Shown one piece after another: positions 7,442 to 15,206 of a stretch of 64,000 nt of DNA; position 1 is the stretch's first letter; every line of letters starts with the position of its first letter. The translations under genes and the position numbers were made by a program. Under the pieces are notes generated by a model. It searched no databases and was not told where the DNA came from. It worked only from the letters and a program-made list of their open reading frames with translations. Origin of the DNA: Streptomyces sp. NBC_00094 (GTDB taxonomy: Bacteria > Actinomycetota > Actinomycetes > Streptomycetales > Streptomycetaceae); NCBI RefSeq assembly GCF_026343125.1, contig NZ_JAPEMB010000001.1, forward strand, positions 6,825,501 through 6,889,500. Reading direction: 5' to 3'.

Positions 7442-8776
7442 CTACTTCGGCTCGTACGCGGCCATGGCGGCCCGCACACCAGAGGAGAACAGCTCCGGTC
7501 CGAGCCCGTCCGAGTACGCGAGCCCCTCCGGCGAGAGCCGCAGCAGCCCCGTGGGGGCGTCCCCGTCGAGCCAGCCGAAGGCTTCGAACCGGGCCAGCTC
7601 CGCCGGGAAGTCCGCGAAGGGCGAGGAGCCGAACCGCTCCTCGTACGCGTCGACCGACATGCCCTCGGCCTGGAGCAGGGACTGGAGCAGATGACGGCGG
7701 CGGGCCTCCCCGGCGTCGACCCACCGGCCCACCTCGGCCCGCGAGAAGTCCTGCGTCTCCGTGTAGGCGTCGATGATCGAGCGGATCTCCCGCATGTCGA
7801 CCGCGTAGTCGAAGGAGTAGTGCAGTGCCGAGGTGTACGAGCGGGCCCCACAGCCCAGGCCGATCATCCCGTCCGTCTGGCACGCGTAGTCGTCCGGGCC
7901 GAGGGGAGCGGCGTCCGTCCGCCGGAACATCCGCATCGACACCTGCTCGTAGCCGTGCGCGCGGAGGTGGTCCCGGCCGTACCGGTAGAGGCCCAGCCGC
8001 TGCTCGTCCCACTCCCGGTCGGCGGCGGGGGAGAGCCGGCCGAGGCCGGTGAGCGGCCGCACGTACAGCGGGTAGAGGTACAGCTCCTCGGGCCGCCAGG
8101 CGAGGGCCGCGTCGAGCGAGGAGCGCCAGGACGCCTCCGTCTGCCCGTCGATCCCGTAGATCAGGTCGATGTTGAGGACCGGCACGCCGGTGTCCCGGAT
8201 CCGGCCGAGCGCGGCCTCGACGTCGGCGCGGCGCTGCGGCCGCACGGCCGCCCGCGCCTCGGCCTCCACGAAGCTCTGCACCCCGATGCTGAGCCGGGTC
8301 GCGCCCCGCTCGGCGAGCAGCGCCAGCCGGTCGGCGGTCGCGGTCGCGGGCGAGGTCTCGACGGAGAGCGGCACGGCCCGCAGATCCACCCCCATCCGCT
8401 TCTCGGCGATGTCGCACAGCCGCTCCAGCTCGCCGGCGGTGAGGAAGGTGGGCGTGCCGCCGCCGAACGCGGCCGTGGCGAACCGCACCGGAGCACGGTC
8501 GCCGAGCGCCTCCCGGACCGCCGTCGCCTGGCGGTCGAGGGCGTCGAGGTAGCGGCCGGTCAGCTCGTCCGGGGCGCCGATGCGGGTGAAGAGGTTGCAG
8601 AAGCCGCAGCGGACCTCGCAGAACGGTATGTGCGCGTAGAGGGAGAGCGCGTCCTTCGGCTCCGCCGCCCAGAGGGCGCCGAGGGCGGGCCGGTCGGGGA
8701 GCGCGCGGTACGCCGTCTTGTGCGGGTAGGCGTAGACGTAGCTCCGGTACGGGCGTGGGGTGGTGGTCTCGTTCAC
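7442..8776 (-). CDS. STM4012-family radical SAM protein (HemN-like)
   Basis: A 444-residue radical SAM protein with C53-x3-C57-x2-C60 in HIPFCEVRCGFCNLF, the arrangement of HemN-type enzymes. It also has a GGGTPTFL motif, VETSPATATADRL and SIGVQSFVEAEARAAVRPQR as in coproporphyrinogen-dehydrogenase-like proteins, and a HemN C-terminal-like region. The start is GTG at 8776, fixed by a GTGA overlap with the stop of the upstream hydrolase gene. It is not expected to be the true HemN, since its neighbours are the STM4011-4015 set. The substrate is unknown; it probably acts with the second radical SAM protein downstream. Confidence 0.87.
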   Translation of the reverse strand: MNETTTPRPYRSYVYAYPHKTAYRALPDRPALGALWAAEPKDALSLYAHIPFCEVRCGFCNLFTRIGAPDELTGRYLDALDRQATAVREALGDRAPVRFATAAFGGGTPTFLTAGELERLCDIAEKRMGVDLRAVPLSVETSPATATADRLALLAERGATRLSIGVQSFVEAEARAAVRPQRRADVEAALGRIRDTGVPVLNIDLIYGIDGQTEASWRSSLDAALAWRPEELYLYPLYVRPLTGLGRLSPAADREWDEQRLGLYRYGRDHLRAHGYEQVSMRMFRRTDAAPLGPDDYACQTDGMIGLGCGARSYTSALHYSFDYAVDMREIRSIIDAYTETQDFSRAEVGRWVDAGEARRRHLLQSLLQAEGMSVDAYEERFGSSPFADFPAELARFEAFGWLDGDAPTGLLRLSPEGLAYSDGLGPELFSSGVRAAMAAYEPK

Positions 8777-9609
8777 GCCGACGCCTCCCGGTCCGGGCCC
8801 GCCAGGACGAACTGCGCGTACGGCACGGTCCACACGACCTCATGGCCGAGCCGGTGCCCGGTGTGGCCGTCCTCTCCGTACGCGGTGCCGTGATCCGAGC
8901 AGACGATCGCGAAGCAGGGGCGTCGGCTGCTCATCGCGGCGAAGAGCTGTCCGATGTGCCGGTCGACGTACTCGAGGGCCGCCGCGTGCGTGGCCCGGGA
9001 GTCCCCGGTCTCGCGGGTCGCCCCCGGCAGATGGAACCAGTTGGGCTGGTGCAGCGCGGACACGTTGACGAAGAGGAAGAGCCGCCGCTCGTGGGGGAGC
9101 GCGGCGACGACCTCCTCGGCACGGGTCACCTGGGACGCGAAGGAGGTCGGGGAGGCGACACCGAAGGACGGCTCCCAGTGGCTCTCCTGGAACAGGCCGG
9201 GAAGTACGGAGCCCAGGGGCGGCTGCTTGTTGAAGAACCCCACCCCGCCGACGCAGACGGTCCGGTAGCCCTCGCCCGCGAGCGCCGAGACGAGGTCCGG
9301 GGTGTCGTGGACGAAGGTGCCGTCCGCGGTCGACTCGCTGCCGGCGAAACGGGCCGCGAAGAGCCGGGGGTGCGGCCCCGGGGCGGCCGGGGTCGGCAGG
9401 AATCCGGCGAAGATCGCCTGGTGGGAGGCGTACGTGAAGCTGCCGGGCGCGTGCCGCCGCTCCCAGACGCCGCCGGGCAGGTGCCGGGCCAGGTTCGGGA
9501 TGCGGCCCTCGGCCGCCAGCTCGACCGCCACGTCGTACCGCAGCGTGTCGAGGGTGACCAGGAGGAGGTCGTGGCTGCCGACGACCGCGTTCATGTCGGG
9601 CTGGTTCAC
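8773..9609 (-). CDS. STM4013/SEN3800-family hydrolase (alkaline-phosphatase/sulfatase fold)
   Basis: A 278-residue protein of the alkaline phosphatase superfamily. It has LLVTLDTLRYDV near the N-terminus (metal ligand Asp), SFTYASHQAIFAGFLP at the nucleophile position, and SDHGTAYGEDGHTGHRLGHE with the Asp-His and His metal ligands. There is no CxPxR, so formylglycine is not used; a Thr or Ser nucleophile is likely, as in phosphoglycerol transferases. GTG start at 9609 and the stop at 8773 both lie in 4-bp overlaps with the flanking genes. It probably removes a phosphate, sulfate or phosphonate group from the pathway's product or substrate; this is inference. Confidence 0.84.
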   Translation of the reverse strand: MNQPDMNAVVGSHDLLLVTLDTLRYDVAVELAAEGRIPNLARHLPGGVWERRHAPGSFTYASHQAIFAGFLPTPAAPGPHPRLFAARFAGSESTADGTFVHDTPDLVSALAGEGYRTVCVGGVGFFNKQPPLGSVLPGLFQESHWEPSFGVASPTSFASQVTRAEEVVAALPHERRLFLFVNVSALHQPNWFHLPGATRETGDSRATHAAALEYVDRHIGQLFAAMSSRRPCFAIVCSDHGTAYGEDGHTGHRLGHEVVWTVPYAQFVLAGPDREASA

Positions 9610-10778
9610 GTGGTGCTCGTTCCTGTGGTGCGGGAGCTTGCGCTGGTGGGGCGGGTGGGGCTGGCGGGGCGGGTGACGGTGGCGGGGTACTGGGCGGCGA
9701 CCTGTGCCGCGTACGTGTCGAGGCTCTCGGCGCCGCTGCCGGGCAGGCCCGTCAGACAGGGCAGGAGATCACCGAAGGCGTTGACCTCGCCCACCGCGAA
9801 GCGGCGCCAGCCGGTGGCGGGCAGCAGGTCGACGCCGACGCACCGGGTGCCGGGGAAGGCCGCGGCGGCCCGCTCGCACACGTCGAGCGCGTCCTCCCAC
9901 CGCCCGCCGGCCGCGGCGATCGCGGCTCGTGCGGCGGTCAGATCTCCCCGGGCACCGCCCAGGTGCAGATTGGTCATGGGGGAGCGGCTGGTGCGGACGA
10001 CGGCGTGGGTGGCCCGGCCGTCGATCACCACCACACGCAGGTCGGCGGCCCGGCCGCCCTGGGTGGCCTTCGGCAGCCAGCGCTCGACGTGCAGGCCGTC
10101 GGGGGCGAGAGCGTCCACGATCGCGGCGATCTCGTGCTCGGTCGTGTAGCGCCGGACCCGCAGGGAGTTGAAGAGGCGTCCGTCCGGGCGGCGTTCGACC
10201 GAGGTGGTGGCCTGGATCCTGCCCGCGCCGTTCGTCTCCACCGCGAGCACGCCCGAGGCGGAGGAGCCGTGCGCGAGCTTCACGAACACCCGGCGCAGCC
10301 CGGGTACGTCGAGCAGCGCACGGATGTCCGCCCAGCCGGCCACCGCCGGGGCGGTGGGTCCGGAGGTCGGCGACTCGGGCACCGGCACACCGGCCGCCCT
10401 CAGCCGGCCGTGGCTCAGCCGCTTGTCGAACAGGACCGCGAGCTCGGCGGGGTCGTTGACGAGCGTGGCCCCCGCCTCCCCGGCGGTCTCCGCGAGCCCC
10501 CCGACGGCCGTGGTGAACCGGGCGTACCAGCGGCCCGAACCCTCGACCCGGGCCGGGTCGTCGACCCCGCGCAGCAGGCGGTCGGCCTCCGGATCCTCGC
10601 CGGGTGAGTCGATCCGTACGGTCTCGCCCGCGGCGAACCGCGCCCGGCCGCGCAGCACGTCCGGCCAGGACACCACCCGCGCCCCGGGCAGCCCGGCGGT
10701 CCGCAGCGCGTCCTGGAAGAACGCGACGCGGCGGCCCGCCGGATCGCCGACGACGACGAGGCGCGGGCGGACGGTCAT
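9606..10778 (-). CDS. STM4014-family protein with ATP-grasp-like fold
   Basis: A 390-residue protein. The N-terminus (RPRLVVVGDPAGRRVAFFQDAL) looks like a pre-ATP-grasp alpha/beta domain. Further on are FVKLAHGSSASGVLAV (lysine and glycine loop), LHVERWLPKAT, ADLRVVVIDGRATHAVVRTS, NLHLGGARGD, and GVDLLPATGWRRFAVGEVNAFGD, which follow the order of RimK-type ATP-grasp ligases with the terminal metal-binding Glu-x-Asn. ATP-grasp enzymes join a carboxylate to an amine or thiol using ATP. Next to two radical SAM enzymes this suggests peptide or natural-product tailoring. It overlaps both neighbours by 4 bp. Confidence 0.82.
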   Translation of the reverse strand: MTVRPRLVVVGDPAGRRVAFFQDALRTAGLPGARVVSWPDVLRGRARFAAGETVRIDSPGEDPEADRLLRGVDDPARVEGSGRWYARFTTAVGGLAETAGEAGATLVNDPAELAVLFDKRLSHGRLRAAGVPVPESPTSGPTAPAVAGWADIRALLDVPGLRRVFVKLAHGSSASGVLAVETNGAGRIQATTSVERRPDGRLFNSLRVRRYTTEHEIAAIVDALAPDGLHVERWLPKATQGGRAADLRVVVIDGRATHAVVRTSRSPMTNLHLGGARGDLTAARAAIAAAGGRWEDALDVCERAAAAFPGTRCVGVDLLPATGWRRFAVGEVNAFGDLLPCLTGLPGSGAESLDTYAAQVAAQYPATVTRPASPTRPTSASSRTTGTSTT

Positions 10779-11758
10779 TCGGCTACCGCGACGTATCGGT
10801 GGAGCTCGCCGTCACCGTAGTCCTCCGGCTCCTGGGCGTCGTCGAGGACGACGGTCACGCCGTGCGGGGCGAGCGCGCCGCGGACCCGCTCACGCAGGGC
10901 CTCCGACAGGTAGTGGTGGGAGAGGTCGAGGTGGGTGAGGTGGGTGAGCGGCTGCCCGTCGAGCAGGGCCGCCGCGCCCACGTCCGTCAGGACGCCCATG
11001 GAGAGGTCGAGCCGCTCGATCCGGGCGACGACCGGGGCGCCGGCCACGGCCGTGGCGACGTCGTCCTGGATGACGCTGTTGCGCAGGCCCAGGCGGCGCA
11101 GGGCGGGGAAGCCCGTACCGGAGAGCAGGGGCGCCAGGTCCTCGACGGTGCTGTCGCCGCCGTAGGTGTCGGTGCCGAGCCAGAGTTCCAGGTTCGCCAG
11201 GGCGGGCAGCTCGCTGCCGACGATCCCGCGCACGACCTCGGCGGGCAGGCCGCCCGTCTCGACCACCAGGGTCTCCAGGCCGTCGTGCCGGATCGGGGGA
11301 AACGCCAGCTCCGTACCTCCGCGCACCCCGAACTCCCGCAGCGCGGGGTAGGCGGCGAGCAGCGGCGTCACATCGGACTGGACGATCCAGGAGATCTCGC
11401 AGTCCTCGCCCGTCATGTCCCCGAGGAACACCGCCCGCAGGTCCGTGAGCCGGTCACGGGCGGCGATCAGCGCCTCGACGACGGGGGCGGACGAGGTCTC
11501 GTACGCCTCGTCCCAGCCGCCGACGACCAGCGCGCGCACCCGCGCCGGGTCGATCGTCTTGAGGAACCGCTCGAAGAGCGGCTCCCAGAGCTCGTCCCCG
11601 GGCTCGCTGTACGTCGGGGCGGAGATCCGCCAGGCGACCGCGGAGGCGTCGGGAAGCGGGGTGGAGGCGGGCGCGTCCTCATCGGCGTCCGCACGGGCGC
11701 CCGGGAAGTCGAACACGGGAAGGCCGTGGAACTCGTGCTGGTATTTCCCGATGGTCAT
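10775..11758 (-). CDS. STM4015-family leucine-rich-repeat-like protein
   Basis: A 327-residue protein, first gene of the operon. The C-terminal two thirds have leucine-rich-repeat-like rhythm (LREFGVRGGTEL, LETLVVETGGL, LANLELWLGTDTYGG, LRRLGLRNSVIQDD, IERLDLSMGVLTDVGAAALL, LTHLDLSHHYLSEALRERV), with about 25 residues per turn. The N-terminal part is acidic with Trp-rich stretches (VAWRISAPTYSEPGDELWEPLFERFL). ATG 11758 was chosen because it begins the conserved-looking MTIGKYQHEFHGLPVF; longer frames run into the intergenic region. LRR folds bind proteins, so this may be a scaffold or substrate-recognition subunit. No enzyme motif is seen. Confidence 0.82.
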   Translation of the reverse strand: MTIGKYQHEFHGLPVFDFPGARADADEDAPASTPLPDASAVAWRISAPTYSEPGDELWEPLFERFLKTIDPARVRALVVGGWDEAYETSSAPVVEALIAARDRLTDLRAVFLGDMTGEDCEISWIVQSDVTPLLAAYPALREFGVRGGTELAFPPIRHDGLETLVVETGGLPAEVVRGIVGSELPALANLELWLGTDTYGGDSTVEDLAPLLSGTGFPALRRLGLRNSVIQDDVATAVAGAPVVARIERLDLSMGVLTDVGAAALLDGQPLTHLTHLDLSHHYLSEALRERVRGALAPHGVTVVLDDAQEPEDYGDGELHRYVAVAE

Positions 11759-11946
11759 GACGGTGCTCCAGACAACGGACGACGTTGATCGGCTGATGCC
11801 AAGAGTTCTACCAAGTGGCACCGACAACGCCGTTCGGCGGGGCTGCCCGGGGCCCGTCCCGGGGCGCGCTCCCGGTGGTTGTCAGACCCTGCCTCTAGCG
11901 TCGTTCTCGTGTTCGGGCGACCGCGCCGAACGGGGAGGGGAGAGCC

Positions 11947-12273
11947 ATGTACCGGCAGGGAGACGTGCTGATCGCGCCCGTCGAGGAGACGGCCGTACCG
12001 GCCCGCGCGAAGGCCTCGACGGGGGAGTCGAGGGACGCCAGGGGCCGCCTCGTCCTCGCGCTCGGCGAGGTGACCGGGCACGCCCACGCCGTCCCCGGAC
12101 CGGGCCGGCTCGTGCGGGAGCCGGGCCCCCTCGGGCCGTTCCTGCTCGAACTGCCCGAGGGCGGCCGGGTGGTGCACGAGGAGCACGCGCCGATCGCGCT
12201 GCCCAAGGGCTGGTACCGGGTGGTGCGCCAGCGGGAGTACGTGCCCGGCGCCTATCGGATCGTCGCGGACTGA
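11947..12273 (+). CDS. Small beta-rich protein of unknown function, divergent from the STM4015 operon
   Basis: A 108-residue cytoplasmic protein beginning MYRQGDVLIAPVEE, with a central GEVTGHAHAV and a C-terminal HEEHAPIALPKGWYRVVRQREYVPG. The same three blocks occur in a widespread small-protein family, seen in cyanobacteria, other bacteria and phages, that often sits beside DUF6745 genes; this is recalled from memory. The His/Glu-rich blocks could bind metal. ATG 11947 has GGGGAGGGGAGAG just upstream. It is probably co-transcribed with the DUF6745 gene 150 bp downstream and shares the 188-bp intergenic region with the STM4011-4015 operon. Confidence 0.72.
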   Translation: MYRQGDVLIAPVEETAVPARAKASTGESRDARGRLVLALGEVTGHAHAVPGPGRLVREPGPLGPFLLELPEGGRVVHEEHAPIALPKGWYRVVRQREYVPGAYRIVAD

Positions 12274-12402
12274 GGGGGCTGCAGGCGTGGCGGGGGGTCG
12301 CGGGCGCTGCGGGGGCTGCATGTGCGGAGGGGGCTGCGTGTGTCGAGGGGACTGCGTGTGTCGAGGGGACTGCGGGTGCCTGAGGGGGCTGCAGGCGTGA
12401 AA
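12274..12402. repeat. Degenerate 18-19-bp tandem repeat between the small gene and the DUF6745 gene
   Basis: About six to seven units of the type GGGGCTGCGTGTGTCGAG run from the stop codon at 12271 to near 12402. Central units are almost identical and outer units diverge (GGGGCTGCAGGCGTG at both ends). An open frame through it would add RGLRVSRGLRVSRGLRV-like residues to the next protein, but the array is not needed for that gene's start. Confidence 0.75.
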
Positions 12403-12423
12403 GGGACTGAGGAGTATGACGAC

Positions 12424-13461
12424 ATGGGGGACACCGGCATGAACCGCACCACCGCACAGGACAAGTGGCGGGCCGTCGCCTCGGCCACCGGGCCGGCCGA
12501 CCGCGCCGCGGCCGAGGCCGGGATCCGGCTCGCCTACCGCACGGCGGGGCTCGCCGAGCCCGCGCGCGTGCTCTGGGCGGACTCGCCGCTCGCGGCCGTC
12601 GCGCTCGTACGGGGACTCACGGATCCGGGCCGTTCGGTACGGGACGCGGTGCGCACCCGGCCCTGGGCAGCGGAACGGCGCCGCCTTCACGACACGCTCG
12701 GCCCCGCCGGCTGGGCGGCGCACTGGCAGGCGACCGGCGCGGGGCTCTGGGACCTCACGCGGGCGCTCGCCGACCGCATCCGGGCCGGCGTGACGGAGGC
12801 CGTCACGGCCGGTTCCGGCGGGTCCGTCCGAGAGGAGACCGCCGTGCGGCTCGTCCTGCTCGACGCGGTCCTGGGGCAGCACGACGCCGCCTGGCTCGCC
12901 GCGTTCGACGGGCGGGGCGAGCGCCTCGCGGGGCTCGCGGCCGTCGCCGAACAGGCGGGCTGGTGGTGGCCGTACGAGAACGTCGCCGTGGTCGGTGAGC
13001 GTCCCGTGGAGCTCCACCGGGACGAGGCGGGACGACTCGACCGGGGCGACGGGCCGGCGCTCGCCTACTCCGACGGCTTCGCCCTCCACGCCTGGCGCGG
13101 GATGCCGGTGGCCGCCGCGTTCCTGGCAGGTCTCGCCGACCTCACCCCCGAGCGGATACGGGCGGAGGAGAACGCCGAACTGCGGCGCGTGATGCTGGAG
13201 TACTACGGCTACGACCGCTACCTCACCGCGTCGGGCGCCCGCCACGAGCACTGCGACGAGACGGGGGTCCTGTGGCGCGTCGAGCTGGCGGACGACGAGG
13301 ACGTGGCGATGGTCGAGGTGGTCAACTCCACGCCCGAACCGGACGGCAGCCACCGCACGTACTGGCTCCGGGTCCCGCCCACGACCCGGACCGCGCGGGA
13401 GGGCGTCGCCTGGACCTTCGGGCTTGAATCCGACGCGTACGCGCCGCTCGTCCAGACCTGA
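12424..13461 (+). CDS. DUF6745-like protein
   Basis: A 345-residue protein starting MGDTGMNRTTAQDKWRAVA. It has LAYRTAGLAEPARVLWADSPLAAVALVRGL near residues 35-65, then a long alpha-rich middle (WAAHWQATGAGLWDLTRALADRIRAG), and WWWPYENVAVVGERPVELHRDEAGRLDRGDGPALAYSDGFALHAWRG with Trp-rich and Gly-Pro turns. These blocks match what I recall of DUF6745. ATG 12424 has GGAG at 12411-12414; ATG 12439 is an alternative. It forms a pair with the preceding 108-residue gene. Function is unknown. Its frequent neighbour in other genomes is an LRR protein, which matches STM4015 next door. Confidence 0.75.
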   Translation: MGDTGMNRTTAQDKWRAVASATGPADRAAAEAGIRLAYRTAGLAEPARVLWADSPLAAVALVRGLTDPGRSVRDAVRTRPWAAERRRLHDTLGPAGWAAHWQATGAGLWDLTRALADRIRAGVTEAVTAGSGGSVREETAVRLVLLDAVLGQHDAAWLAAFDGRGERLAGLAAVAEQAGWWWPYENVAVVGERPVELHRDEAGRLDRGDGPALAYSDGFALHAWRGMPVAAAFLAGLADLTPERIRAEENAELRRVMLEYYGYDRYLTASGARHEHCDETGVLWRVELADDEDVAMVEVVNSTPEPDGSHRTYWLRVPPTTRTAREGVAWTFGLESDAYAPLVQT

Positions 13462-13602
13462 GCGCGAGCGGGGAGCTCGGGACCGGCTGGTACGGAGAGG
13501 TGAAGGGGGCCGCAGGTCAGGAGTGGCGTACGGGAGGCGGGCGCGCCGGGTGCTGGGATGTGCCCGCCGGGCCTCCGGCACCCGCCCCCGAAGGGACCGC
13601 CT

Positions 13603-14367
13603 GTGACGACCCGCCAGCCCGCCCGCACCGCCCGACTCCTCGCCGCCACCGCCGTGCTCGGCGGGCTGCTCGTCGGCGCGGCCGCCCCCGCCCTGGCCGC
13701 CGCGCCCGAGCGGACTGCCCTCCGCGCCACGGCCCGGGAGGCCGCGCCCGCCACGGTCTCCGTCAACGGGAGCGGCCGCGCCGCCTCCGCACCGGACCTG
13801 GCGATCCTGTCCGTCGGGGTCGAGGCCACCCGCAAGACGGCGAAGGAGGCGATGGCGGCGCAGAACACCGCGGCCAAGGCGTTGCTGGACGTGCTGCACC
13901 AGCAGGGGATCGCCGACCGGGACATCCGGACCGACAGCCTCTCGCTCTCGCCGGTGTACACGCAGAACGCCCAGGGGGAGAGCAAGGTGACCGGGTACCA
14001 GGCCGGGCAGTCCTTCTCCGTGAAGGTGCGTGACCTCGACAGGACCGGGCAGGTCATCGGCGCCGTCAACGACGCCACCGGGGACGCGGGCAGGATCAAC
14101 GGTGTCGTCTTCGACGTCGCCGACCCGTCGGCGCTGCGGGTGAAGGCACGTGAGGCCGCCTACCGCGACGCGTACGAGAAGGCCTCCCAGCACGCGCGCC
14201 TCAGCGGGCACCGGCTCGGCCGGCTGGTCTCGCTCAGCGAGGGCGACTCGATGCGCCCCGGCCCCGGCGGCGCCCCGGCGATGCCCGCGGACGAGCCGGG
14301 CGTCCCGATGGCCCCGGGCGAGATCGAGGAGCAGGTCACCGTCTCGGCGGTGTTCGAACTGCTCTGA
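13603..14367 (+). CDS. Secreted SIMPL-domain (DUF541) protein
   Basis: A 254-residue exported protein. GTG start at 13603 follows AAGGGA; the signal peptide ends near ALAAAPE (about residue 32). The SIMPL domain (PF04402) fills the rest: VSVNGSGRAASAPDLAILSVGVEATRKTAKEAMAAQN, DIRTDSLSLSPVYTQ, GYQAGQSFSVKVRDLDRTGQVIGAVNDA, and ARLSGHRLGRLVSLSEGD. The family is periplasmic or surface-located and linked to membrane-stress tolerance; biochemical function is not settled. It stands alone between a DUF6745 gene and a convergent TetR gene. Confidence 0.9.
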   Translation: MTTRQPARTARLLAATAVLGGLLVGAAAPALAAAPERTALRATAREAAPATVSVNGSGRAASAPDLAILSVGVEATRKTAKEAMAAQNTAAKALLDVLHQQGIADRDIRTDSLSLSPVYTQNAQGESKVTGYQAGQSFSVKVRDLDRTGQVIGAVNDATGDAGRINGVVFDVADPSALRVKAREAAYRDAYEKASQHARLSGHRLGRLVSLSEGDSMRPGPGGAPAMPADEPGVPMAPGEIEEQVTVSAVFELL

Positions 14368-14385
14368 CATCGGACGAGGCCTGGC

Positions 14386-14441
14386 GGTCCGCCTGTCCGC
14401 CGGTCCGCCTGTCCGCCTGTCCGCCTGTCCGGCGGTCCGCC
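14386..14441. repeat. 8-bp tandem repeat, seven units
   Basis: Seven 8-bp units of GGTCCGCC or TGTCCGCC (the sixth is TGTCCGGC) lie in the 121-bp gap between the convergent SIMPL and TetR genes. This looks like a slippage-prone simple repeat, perhaps serving as a transcription-stop region. Confidence 0.75.
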
Positions 14442-14488
14442 GGGTCTGGCGGCTCCGGCTCCGCCGCCCGCCGTCCCTCCCCTACGCC

Positions 14489-15142
14489 CTACGGGGCGTC
14501 CCCCTGGGCGTCGCCCCGTACGGCGTCCCCGGCGTCGGCCCCACCGTCCTCGGGCAGGCCCAGCTCACGGGCCAGCGCCGCGTCCGCCCAGCGCAGCAGC
14601 GCGGTGCGCGAGAGGGAGCCGGCGTACGCCGTCGTCTGGACCGCGAGGCCGTCGAGGAACGCGGTGAGCCGCCAGGCCGCCCCGGTCGGATCCGTACAGC
14701 GGAACTCCCCGGCCGCCGCGCCCTCCGCGATCACGCGGGCCAGCTCCGACTTCCACTCCCGGTCCAGGGACACGGCGACCCGGCGCAGCTCGGGGTCGCG
14801 CAGTGAGGCCGCCCACCCCTCGATCCACAGCCGCCAGCCCTTGGCCTGCCCGGTCGGGGCGTACCAGCGCACGGCGGCGCGCAGTCGGCGCACCGCCGTG
14901 GTGCGCCGCCCGAGCAGATTCCGCAGGCGGGCGAGGTCTTCCTCGGCCGCGTGCGAGAAGGCGGCGGCGACCAGCTGCTCCTTGGTCGAGAAGTGGTAGA
15001 GCACCAGCGCGTTGCTCACCCCGAGCGCGGAGGCCACGTCGGAGATCCGGACGGCGGCGACGCCCCGCGCCTCGATCTGTTCGACGGCGGCCCGCAGCAG
15101 CTCGTCCCGCCGCTCCGCCACGCTCAACCGCACTCTCGCCAC
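14489..15142 (-). CDS. TetR/AcrR-family transcriptional regulator
   Basis: A 217-residue regulator. The N-terminal TetR helix-turn-helix is at residues about 8-55 (RRDELLRAAVEQIEARG, VRISDVASALGVSNALVLYHFSTKEQLV), followed by an all-alpha ligand domain with WRLWIEGWAASLRDPEL and FLDGLAVQTTAY, as in BetI-like members. GTG 15142 gives a compact start (MARVRLSVAERR); ATG 15163 is possible, but neither has a strong ribosome site. The amino-acid dehydrogenase gene is 64 bp upstream on the same strand, and a TetR-style palindrome lies before that gene, so it probably controls that gene and the divergent hydrolase. Confidence 0.88.
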   Translation of the reverse strand: MARVRLSVAERRDELLRAAVEQIEARGVAAVRISDVASALGVSNALVLYHFSTKEQLVAAAFSHAAEEDLARLRNLLGRRTTAVRRLRAAVRWYAPTGQAKGWRLWIEGWAASLRDPELRRVAVSLDREWKSELARVIAEGAAAGEFRCTDPTGAAWRLTAFLDGLAVQTTAYAGSLSRTALLRWADAALARELGLPEDGGADAGDAVRGDAQGDAP

Positions 15143-15206
15143 GCCGGGAAGCCTACACAGCACATGACACGGTCATGATCGCCTGCGGCTCCGCAGTGTG
15201 GTCGGT

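Noticed and set aside
7442..8776. Annotation as oxygen-independent coproporphyrinogen III dehydrogenase (HemN)
   Set aside because: Although HemN-like, it is locked into the STM4011-4015 operon with 4-bp overlaps, so a separate role is more likely.
12274..12402. CRISPR-like repetition
   Set aside because: The units are contiguous and degenerate with no spacers, and no cas genes are present in the window.
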